From assembly GCA_017938055.1 (NCBI GenBank), contig JAGBCG010000065.1:1-6577 (forward strand): 6,577 nt of DNA. The letters run 5' to 3'. This document shows positions 1-5,828 of this stretch, piece by piece. The position numbers were made by a program, and so were the translations under genes. The notes under the pieces are model-generated. The model was given only the letters and a program-made list of their open reading frames with translations. It was not told the DNA's origin and ran no database searches. The stretch's first letter is position 1; the number at the start of each line of letters is the position of its first letter. The stretch comes from Clostridia bacterium (lineage in GTDB: Bacteria; Bacillota; Clostridia; Oscillospirales; CAG-382).

Positions 1-782
1 GGATAAATAATGAAGTTTTCTTTATTCTCAGATTTTTCCACGATTTCTCTAATGTTCTTTTCATATGCACCCAGTCCACGAATTGAAAGCTTGATGTCGG
101 GATAATCCTTAAACAAATCACAAGAATATGCCATCAAATCATAACCTCTCGCCACCATGAACTGCCCGTGATTAAGCACTTCAAATACTCCCTCTGTTTT
201 ATCACTAAGGTTGTTTTGATATTTTGAAACACAATTAGTAACAACCATTGGTTTTTCTATGTTATATGTTTTTGCAAAATACTCTGCTGCTGAATGGCTT
301 ACGCTCACCATCATATCACATTTTTTCACTAATCTTGCCTCAACTATACGCAACAACTTACTGTACAACTTGTTGGCAGCAATATGATGATTTTCAACAT
401 ATATTTCATGTGAGTCGTATATTACTCTGCAATGAAGTTTTTTTGCAGCTTTCATCGCAGGAATGAATGCGTCTAAATCATTTGCATGAATAATATCCGG
501 ATTATACGCAACTATTGCTTTTTCTATCAATTCATTCTTGATTATCTCCCTTTTAATTTTCCCAAAAGGTGTTTTAATGCGTTTGAACGAACTGTATTTC
601 CCAGGAGTTTCCACAATTGTTACAGGTAACTTCATTGCATCAATCTTTTCCTTATCATACCGGCGACACTTTGTTCCAACACAAAAAAGTTCTACATCCT
701 TTTCTTTTCTATACGAAGCAATCTGCTTGTTAACCCTTGGATCAAACCAAACAGAATTGCATACAACTGTACATATCTTCAT
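1..782 (-). CDS. GT4-family glycosyltransferase, partial (C-terminus beyond left edge)
   Basis: This is a cytoplasmic, membrane-associated GT-B glycosyltransferase expected to add one sugar from a nucleotide-sugar donor to the lipid-linked repeat unit. The frame is open for 260 codons from the ATG to the window edge with no stop. Visible features: an N-terminal Rossmann start (MKICTVVCNS) followed by the acceptor-loop pattern DPRVNKQIASYR (residues 14-25); HANDLDAF (99-106); IYDSHE (121-126), a well-known signature of this GT4 group; VSVSHSAAEYF (159-169); and the interdomain LNHGQFMVARGYDLM (203-217) that opens the donor-binding domain. The catalytic E-x7-E region would lie in the missing part, roughly the last 110-140 residues of a usual 370-400. 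The start is fixed by a strong AGGAGG 10 nt upstream. It follows the polymerase gene by 31 nt, so it is the last gene of the visible operon segment. Sugar and linkage cannot be predicted. Confidence 0.9.
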   Translation of the reverse strand, partial: MKICTVVCNSVWFDPRVNKQIASYRKEKDVELFCVGTKCRRYDKEKIDAMKLPVTIVETPGKYSSFKRIKTPFGKIKREIIKNELIEKAIVAYNPDIIHANDLDAFIPAMKAAKKLHCRVIYDSHEIYVENHHIAANKLYSKLLRIVEARLVKKCDMMVSVSHSAAEYFAKTYNIEKPMVVTNCVSKYQNNLSDKTEGVFEVLNHGQFMVARGYDLMAYSCDLFKDYPDIKLSIRGLGAYEKNIREIVEKSENKENFIIY

Positions 783-792
783 TATTTATAAT

Positions 793-798
793 CCTCCT
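793..798 (-). promoter_or_regulatory. Ribosome binding site of the left-edge GT4 gene
   Basis: A perfect AGGAGG on the minus strand lies 10 nt before the ATG at 782. It supports that start over any downstream ATG. Confidence 0.8.
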
Positions 799-813
799 CA
801 AAAAAATCCATTT

Positions 814-2019
814 TCATTTCTCGCATTTTTCTTTGATTCGAATGGTACTTACTGACAATCCAAGTAGCATAAAGAACAAACCCTCTCTTAGATACGAACT
901 GGATAAAAACAACTTAAGCACGCCCGAGCAGTATAATGCAATCAAAAGTCCCTTAATATCGTCATTTTTTGTCTTAAAGAATGCCCGAACGGGTACAATA
1001 AGAATAAATGCAAAAATAATTGTTCCCAATATCACGCCAAACTGAATCCACAGTTCCAAATAAATCTTATGTGCATATGCTCCACCAGCCAGCAAACGAT
1101 CCGCATAAAGCCCATATCCCAACGAATTTTCAGACAAAAACTCATATAATGTATTTGCTATCACATCGCGTCCTGTTGAATCAGTAAGTTCTCCATTTAA
1201 AAAGTGATCAAAGATTCGAACACTAAGTCCAAGTCCATCTGCAAGCTTATACAATTCCAGGACTGTTTTTTCTAACAACGGGCTGTACAAAAACACAATT
1301 ACAGCTGTTGAAATAAGTACGATTTTCAATACTTTGTATTTCCATTTTGCAAAAAATAATACCACAAGGACAAAGCATATAATCTCTATCAACACCGCAC
1401 CTCTTGTTCCTAAAAACATCAAGAACACAGAGCCTACAGCAAGCACAGAAACGTTGAAAACGGTTGCTTTCTTTATAACATGATATATTACCAAACACAA
1501 ATGTGGAAGTAAATTATATGCACCATCCATATCACCTGCATATAACGATTGTATTTGCGACATTTCAGTACCGTTTGTATAGTAGTAAACAATACGTACA
1601 ATAATAGATACAACAGAAAGAATATACAAAATATGAAGTATATTCTCCCAATCATCTTTATGATTACCTATACTAACACCAATAATGTAAAGTGGGAATA
1701 CCTGCAGCAAAAATCTGGTATATTCTTCTTTCCAAAAGACGAAAGTATCTGGAAAAACAATGGGCGATATTAAGAATATCAACAACATTGACAAAATGCC
1801 TATAAAATCGCCCATGTGGAATTTAATTTCACTTATTGAAAGAAGTATTATTGCAATATATAAAAAAGTCAATACTTCGTCAGGTGCCGTTCCAATAATG
1901 GGGAAACGCATAATTACTGCCCTGAGATACTGCATAAGAATAGTCTGACACCACACCATGCCTATCAAAATATAGAAAAACAATTTAGGCTTAAGTGCAA
2001 GTGATGTGTTCAACTTCAT
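814..2019 (-). CDS. Wzy / O-antigen-ligase-like polysaccharide polymerase (polytopic membrane protein)
   Basis: A 401-residue integral membrane protein with about 11-12 hydrophobic segments (near residues 12-32, 49-64, 71-90, 101-118, 126-146, 168-183, 187-202, 207-223, 230-246, 325-345, 356-372 and 379-394). The large hydrophilic segment at about 247-324 is typical of the extracytoplasmic catalytic loop of Wzy_C/O-antigen-ligase-fold proteins. It contains STGRDV (281-286), a glycine-rich SLGYGLYADR (299-308) and AHKIYLELW (316-324), matching the family's His...Glu pattern (H317, E322). GTRGAV (204-209) is another family hallmark. Length fits the family. In a Wzx/Wzy pathway this protein joins undecaprenyl-PP-linked repeat units outside the membrane, and it is the only polymerase candidate seen. 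The ATG has GGAGGA 6 nt upstream and lies 14 nt after the previous gene's stop. The gene is clearly AT-richer than the right end of the window. A ligase rather than a polymerase role is possible, since sequence alone separates them poorly. Confidence 0.87.
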   Translation of the reverse strand: MKLNTSLALKPKLFFYILIGMVWCQTILMQYLRAVIMRFPIIGTAPDEVLTFLYIAIILLSISEIKFHMGDFIGILSMLLIFLISPIVFPDTFVFWKEEYTRFLLQVFPLYIIGVSIGNHKDDWENILHILYILSVVSIIVRIVYYYTNGTEMSQIQSLYAGDMDGAYNLLPHLCLVIYHVIKKATVFNVSVLAVGSVFLMFLGTRGAVLIEIICFVLVVLFFAKWKYKVLKIVLISTAVIVFLYSPLLEKTVLELYKLADGLGLSVRIFDHFLNGELTDSTGRDVIANTLYEFLSENSLGYGLYADRLLAGGAYAHKIYLELWIQFGVILGTIIFAFILIVPVRAFFKTKNDDIKGLLIALYCSGVLKLFLSSSYLREGLFFMLLGLSVSTIRIKEKCEK

Positions 2020-2025
2020 TTAGTT

Positions 2026-2031
2026 TCCTCC
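2026..2031 (-). promoter_or_regulatory. Ribosome binding site of the polymerase gene
   Basis: GGAGGA on the minus strand, 6 nt before the ATG at 2019, sits wholly inside the 14-nt gap after the preceding GT4 stop codon. It fixes the start, and the tight spacing suggests cotranslation. Confidence 0.75.
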
Positions 2032-2033
2032 AA

Positions 2034-3260
2034 TTATTCGTACAACAAATCAAGAATCTTTTTAGTCTGGCTTTCAGCATTTTTCCTGTTTTGAACAAAA
2101 TGCATGCCTTTTTGTCCCAATTCCATACGCATCTGACTGTCCATGCGGCAAAGCTTTTCAAGCAATAACGTCAGAGACTCCACTTCATCGTTATCGGGAT
2201 AAAACAAATACTCATCGTATTCATCCGGGATACCATCAAGCTTATATGCCACCACTGGAACACCTGCAGACAAATATTCAAGATTCTTTGACGGAAAACT
2301 ATACTTAGTAAACTCCTCATTGTTTTGTCTTGGATTTACAAGTACAGTAGCATTACGCTGAAGGGCAAGCACCTGTTTTCTGTCAACACGTCCCAAAAAT
2401 ACAATTCTGTCATCGGTTTTCTGCTTTTCACGAATCAGTTCTTCTGCTTCACCAAAACCGCAGATAATAAGCTTGACATCACTGTCCGGCATCATGGAAA
2501 AAGCATCTACGAGAACGCCTATTCCGAAACAATAGTTAAGAGTTCCCGTGTATAGGATATACTTGTCATTTTTAAACTGTTCCGAAAGAGTTTCGTCTGC
2601 GGGAGCATCTGTATTCGTTGCAATTCCCTCCACTACGGTGAAGGGAACTTTGATGTTCAGCTTGTCCGCCATCTGTTTTGTAAGAAGAACAAATTTGTCG
2701 ATATAATTGTACATCGATTCACTCTTATGAACTTTATAATCATTGTAAAGTTTCATTATTCCATGCAATTCTTTTGCAGAATCAAATTCAGGAAGATCCG
2801 CAATAATACAGCACGATTCAATTTTTGAACAGCCTTTTTTTGCATATTTCACCAATTCCAAAGGCATTGAATCCGCAGTGTATATCATGATCACTTTTTT
2901 CATGCCGTTATCGGTGTTTATCCATTTTTTTATTTCACGTTTAAATGGTCTAAAATTACAAATCTGCTTAACGACTGTCAGATTTGTGCATTTTACATTC
3001 AAATCATCTGCACGGTATTTATCGGTATGCTGAAAAGTAAATCCACCTATAGTCATATCTGTATATCCTTTTGGATAGCTGTCAACCGGCAAATAATTCA
3101 ATATTTTAATACGTCCGCAATTGTTAGTCTCAAGACCATCTATAATATTCCATTGCAGTGCGTTTCCTGCATCTCTCATGCCGGTTTTCATTTTGGCTTT
3201 TATTTCAGCTTCCACTTCCCTTGGGAACAGTCTGCCTAAGAACAAAATATCAAATTGCAT
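2034..3260 (-). CDS. GT4-family glycosyltransferase
   Basis: A complete 408-residue GT-B glycosyltransferase that should transfer a sugar from a nucleotide-sugar donor to the growing repeat unit on the cytoplasmic side. The N-terminal half starts ILFLGRLFP (5-13), with ALQWNIIDGL (34-43), a pattern seen in capsule-type GT4 enzymes. The C-terminal donor-binding domain begins with ILYTGTLN (235-242), then LIICGFGEAEEL (264-275), IVFLGRVDRKQVLALQRNA (286-304), VLVNPR (306-311), and the nucleotide-sugar motif YSFPSKNLEYLSAGVPVV (320-337), in which E328 is the conserved acid. The first glutamate of the classic E-x7-E is a tyrosine (residue 320); this YSFPSK...EY form recurs in exopolysaccharide GT4 proteins. 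The ATG has AGGAG 5 nt upstream, and an in-frame TGA at 3276-3278 rules out a longer start. A 68-nt gap separates it from the deacetylase gene and 14 nt from the polymerase gene. Donor and linkage are unknown. Confidence 0.93.
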   Translation of the reverse strand: MQFDILFLGRLFPREVEAEIKAKMKTGMRDAGNALQWNIIDGLETNNCGRIKILNYLPVDSYPKGYTDMTIGGFTFQHTDKYRADDLNVKCTNLTVVKQICNFRPFKREIKKWINTDNGMKKVIMIYTADSMPLELVKYAKKGCSKIESCCIIADLPEFDSAKELHGIMKLYNDYKVHKSESMYNYIDKFVLLTKQMADKLNIKVPFTVVEGIATNTDAPADETLSEQFKNDKYILYTGTLNYCFGIGVLVDAFSMMPDSDVKLIICGFGEAEELIREKQKTDDRIVFLGRVDRKQVLALQRNATVLVNPRQNNEEFTKYSFPSKNLEYLSAGVPVVAYKLDGIPDEYDEYLFYPDNDEVESLTLLLEKLCRMDSQMRMELGQKGMHFVQNRKNAESQTKKILDLLYE

Positions 3261-3328
3261 ACAAACTCCTATTACTCAAGCATTTTTTCAATAAACCTTT
3301 AATAATCAAAATATATGTGAGGTAGCTT
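3261..3328. other. Longest intergenic gap of the window, no clear signal
   Basis: This 68-nt AT-rich spacer between the deacetylase stop and the GT4 start is the only junction longer than 31 nt. It contains the GT4 ribosome binding site at its left end and TATATT-like text, but I see no well-spaced TTGACA/TATAAT pair and no GC-rich hairpin followed by T residues. It may be a recombination junction or hold a weak internal promoter; neither is shown by the sequence. Confidence 0.5.
3266..3270 (-). promoter_or_regulatory. Ribosome binding site of the middle GT4 gene
   Basis: AGGAG on the minus strand lies 5 nt before the ATG at 3260. It lies well past the preceding stop, so this gene appears to initiate independently rather than by stop-start coupling. 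Confidence 0.7.
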
Positions 3329-4165
3329 TCACGAAATATCCCCATAATTAACAAATTCAAAACCATTTGAAACATATTCATCGTATACACTTTTAGAGGA
3401 TACAAATTCGTATTCCTTTACCCGTTTCGTCGATATATTTCCAAAAAAACAGTAATCAGCTACAGTTGCTGGGTGAAAAACCACTTCTATATAATCCCTT
3501 CCATTTTTCTTCAAAGCATCAAGCAAGACATGCCCTTCTGTCTTGATCAATTTATCAAAGCTGATTACTCTTGCCGATGGCATAATAAAGGAGTGTCTGA
3601 TTTTTTTAAACCAAAACATAAAAAAATACTTTACCAGAAACTCACGCAATTCTCTTTTAAAACCAAGTCCTATCTTATCGTAATAAACCCTCTCAAAATT
3701 TCTGGTAGCTTTTATTTCGTGCTTTTTTGCAACTTTTTCAAAAACCTTAAAAGCTTTTATGTGTAAAGATGAGTTTTCATGGGTATTCCAATAATCCGCC
3801 TTACCACAAGTTTTTTCAAACATTTCGTATTGAGCATCCAATTCTCTTTCAAGTTCGGACGGAACAATAAGCCCTTTGCTGTATTTCTTTTTGAAAACGG
3901 GAACTGACCAGAAAACTCCGTTTTCATCCACAAGTGACGGGATATCTGAAGGCTTACTTACAGGCTTTCCCGTAGTTACATTCCAATGGACACCTATGGA
4001 TATATGCGGATACCGTTCTCTCAATGTTTTGGCATTATGCAATGTTTCCATATTGAGCATAACATTTGTCGTTGTAATAAATCCGTTTTCTATTCCCGCA
4101 TCAATAGCTTTATCCACAGCTTCGCACATGCCGTAATCATCTGCGGTAACAATCAACTTCTGCAT
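3329..4165 (-). CDS. YdjC/ChbG/HpnK-family carbohydrate deacetylase
   Basis: A 278-residue protein of the YdjC family (PF04794), metal-dependent deacetylases that remove acetyl from N-acetylated sugars such as chitobiose (ChbG) or a GlcNAc-hopanoid lipid (HpnK). Family hallmarks are in order: LIVTADDYGM (4-13) with the metal/catalytic aspartates D9/D10; NGFITTTNVML (27-37); IGVHWNVTTGKP (57-68) with H60; WNTHENSSLH (126-135) with H129 as the likely third metal ligand; and VVFHPA (228-233) with H231. Length is normal. The H129 motif lacks the D-H-x-H-x-H spacing of ChbG-type enzymes. An aromatic, basic stretch at 171-195 (FLVKYFFMFWFKK core) may touch the membrane. The start is supported by AAGGAG and lies 12 nt after the glycosyltransferase stop. 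Placement among glycosyltransferases suggests it deacetylates a HexNAc of the repeat unit, probably lipid-linked; the substrate is inferred. No signal peptide is seen, so action is likely cytoplasmic. Confidence 0.9.
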   Translation of the reverse strand: MQKLIVTADDYGMCEAVDKAIDAGIENGFITTTNVMLNMETLHNAKTLRERYPHISIGVHWNVTTGKPVSKPSDIPSLVDENGVFWSVPVFKKKYSKGLIVPSELERELDAQYEMFEKTCGKADYWNTHENSSLHIKAFKVFEKVAKKHEIKATRNFERVYYDKIGLGFKRELREFLVKYFFMFWFKKIRHSFIMPSARVISFDKLIKTEGHVLLDALKKNGRDYIEVVFHPATVADYCFFGNISTKRVKEYEFVSSKSVYDEYVSNGFEFVNYGDIS

Positions 4166-4170
4166 AATAT

Positions 4171-4179
4171 ATCTCCTTT
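4171..4179 (-). promoter_or_regulatory. Ribosome binding site overlapping the upstream stop codon
   Basis: AAAGGAGAT on the minus strand precedes the deacetylase ATG at 4165. Its first two bases belong to the TAA stop (4180-4178) of the preceding glycosyltransferase gene. This fixes the start and suggests translational coupling of the two genes. Confidence 0.75.
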
Positions 4180-4969
4180 ATATTCTGCCAAAATCTTTTA
4201 TTCCCTTTAATATCAGCCGATATATTTTATAAAAACTATATTCTTCCGATGTATTTCTCAATCCATATGCAAAATACAACGCAAAAACGTACTTCATCAA
4301 CGGAAAAGCATTTGCAATCAAAACACCTTTATCAATAAAATACTTGTCGTTATAACCCTTGAACCATGACGATTCTTCCTGCTTTACCTTGGCAATAACC
4401 GTAGGAGAAGCATACATTTTCAGCTTTTTTCGAAAAACTTCTCTTATAAATAAAGAATCCTCACCCGAACCAAATCTTGCACCGCCTCCGTAAAGCGTAG
4501 AAAAAGATAGACAGTATTTATCCACCGCACTTTTGCGGATTGCTATTCGTGCTGTGCCATATCTCATGCAATTCCATAAATGAATTCTTTTAAACTTACT
4601 CACTTCCTTACTTGGAGGAGTAAAACGATTCATATATTCAAGATTAAAAGCAATTACATCTGCTTTGGGACATTTTTCAAAAGCATCTTCTACTATCTTG
4701 TCATAACCGTCAGCATATATCATATCTTGGTCTGAGCACATAAGAAATTTTCCGCTTGCATACATCAGAGCTTTGTTGCGGTTTTTTCCAACTCCTCTGT
4801 CTGCCGAAGAAACAAGCTCCACCTTATTTCCGTCTTGTTGTATATAAGTTCTGTATGAACATTCATCACATTGATTGGCAAGCACAACATCAGTTTGAAG
4901 ATTCATTTCCTTATACAGTGAATCATCATCTTGGTGCATACAAGCAACCAATACCTGAACATTGCTCAT
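4178..4969 (-). CDS. GT2-like (GT-A fold) glycosyltransferase
   Basis: A compact 263-residue protein with GT-A features, likely a cytoplasmic glycosyltransferase of the repeat unit. The N-terminus VQVLVACMHQDDDSLYKEMN (4-23) followed by NQCDE (32-36) resembles a GT2-like subgroup found in polysaccharide loci rather than the common GT2 start with a P-x-Y-N motif. GVGKNRNKAL (59-68) is the usual nucleotide-contacting G-x-x-x-x-R-N helix. CSDQDMIYADGYD (78-90) carries the D80-Q81-D82 metal-binding DxD, and FGSGEDSLF (166-174) carries the ED pair (E170, D171) in the place of the catalytic base. No transmembrane anchor is obvious, though the C-terminal region 222-236 is hydrophobic and aromatic. 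The start codon overlaps the LicD stop by one base (TAATG), with GAGGAG in front. Donor and acceptor are not predictable; the placement suggests it works on the same unit as the LicD and deacetylase enzymes. Confidence 0.87.
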   Translation of the reverse strand: MSNVQVLVACMHQDDDSLYKEMNLQTDVVLANQCDECSYRTYIQQDGNKVELVSSADRGVGKNRNKALMYASGKFLMCSDQDMIYADGYDKIVEDAFEKCPKADVIAFNLEYMNRFTPPSKEVSKFKRIHLWNCMRYGTARIAIRKSAVDKYCLSFSTLYGGGARFGSGEDSLFIREVFRKKLKMYASPTVIAKVKQEESSWFKGYNDKYFIDKGVLIANAFPLMKYVFALYFAYGLRNTSEEYSFYKIYRLILKGIKDFGRI

Positions 4970-5811
4970 TATTGTATCTCCTCAAAATAATCTTTGTAGT
5001 CTTTTTCTGTATCAAAAATCATGGCGTGAACTGCCGCCTTCTGCTGTTCTTTGCTCGGCAGCTTCATATAGTCGCCGTATCTGTATTCAAGGTATTCCTT
5101 GATTTTTTCAGAACCTAAAAGAACTGTATCCTCAAAAGTAACATCAACGGGTGATTCAAAAAACTCTTTGTCAAACAAGCCGTTTCTGAATTTTGCGGGT
5201 GTTATCCAATAACAGTATTTAAAGTTGTCGGTCATGCCGTCATACTTGTATATTTTCTTGTAGCAGATTTTTGCCATAAGCTTACAGGGAAGAAGCTTTA
5301 AACTTCCCAGAACAAGCGCCTGTGCCTTTGTTTTAGGCTTCCAGTTACGCTGTGACAGTCCGTAAAGCGTTACAAACTTGGAGTAGTAATACACCTGCTT
5401 GTGAACAAACTTAGACATCGGAACTTTATGCAGAATCATAATATCCACATATATTCCGTGGTGCATATCCTTTCTGTCCTTGAAATGCTCCTCGATAAAG
5501 GTGGTTCCGTTCATTCTAACCTTGGCATATTCAAGATAATTCGGAGTTGTACGCCACTCCTGAAGAATGAACTTTTCGCTGTTTTCTTTTTCAAAAACAG
5601 CCTTGAATTTTTCGTATTCGCAAGGCGTCATAAAAATATCCAAATCGTCATCCCATGGGATAAAGCCGCCGTGACGGACAGCACCCAGAGCCGTTCCGCC
5701 CATTATGTAGTACACAATACCGTGCTTGCGGCACAGAGAGTCTATATATTTCATGGTTTCAAGAATTTTGTCCTGAACTTCACGTACAGATTGACTGCTC
5801 AAATCATTCAC
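4969..5811 (-). CDS. licD: LicD-family phosphotransferase (phospho-alcohol transfer to glycan)
   Basis: A 280-residue LicD-family protein (PF04991). Characterised relatives transfer phosphocholine or related phospho-alcohols from CDP donors onto sugars of teichoic acid, LPS or capsule. Seen here: the nucleotidyltransferase-like core MGGTALGAVRHGG (37-49) and FIPWDDDLDIFM (50-61) with D54, D55, D56 and D58 as metal-binding candidates; GIYVDIMILHKVP (119-131), the second conserved block with D123; and the C-terminal YLEYRYGDYMKLP (240-252). Length is typical. The start is GTG: the frame opens just after an in-frame TGA (5820-5818), no in-frame ATG occurs before residue 20, and the N-terminal helix SVREVQDKILETMKYID matches the family's usual start. 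TTG at 5802 is an alternative. It lies 17 nt downstream of the TagD-like gene, which probably makes its CDP donor, and overlaps the next gene by 1 nt. The transferred group is unproven; glycerol phosphate is the first candidate. Confidence 0.93.
   Translation of the reverse strand: MNDLSSQSVREVQDKILETMKYIDSLCRKHGIVYYIMGGTALGAVRHGGFIPWDDDLDIFMTPCEYEKFKAVFEKENSEKFILQEWRTTPNYLEYAKVRMNGTTFIEEHFKDRKDMHHGIYVDIMILHKVPMSKFVHKQVYYYSKFVTLYGLSQRNWKPKTKAQALVLGSLKLLPCKLMAKICYKKIYKYDGMTDNFKYCYWITPAKFRNGLFDKEFFESPVDVTFEDTVLLGSEKIKEYLEYRYGDYMKLPSKEQQKAAVHAMIFDTEKDYKDYFEEIQ
4978..4983 (-). promoter_or_regulatory. Ribosome binding site inside the end of licD
   Basis: GAGGAG on the minus strand encodes two glutamates of the LicD C-terminus and also serves the next gene, whose ATG at 4969 lies 8 nt downstream and overlaps the LicD stop as TAATG. 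This is a classic termination-reinitiation arrangement. Confidence 0.75.
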
Positions 5812-5828
5812 ACTCTTTCATACAATAT

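Noticed and set aside
538..855. 105-codon plus-strand open frame opposite the left-edge GT4 start region
   Set aside because: It covers the N-terminal codons, ribosome binding site and gap of well-supported minus-strand genes, and its product looks like no protein family.
1247..1498. 83-codon minus-strand open frame inside the polymerase gene
   Set aside because: It lies in another frame within a gene with strong membrane-protein signal. Its Cys-rich translation is a shifted reading of the hydrophobic codons, not a zinc-binding protein.
3276..3288. Tiny ATG-CTT-GAG-TAA frame before the middle GT4 gene
   Set aside because: Three codons without a ribosome binding site; expected by chance.
3261..3340. 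Possible internal promoter (TATATT in the 68-nt gap)
   Set aside because: At 16-18 nt spacing upstream no TTGACA-like hexamer is present, and TATATT is common in AT-rich DNA.
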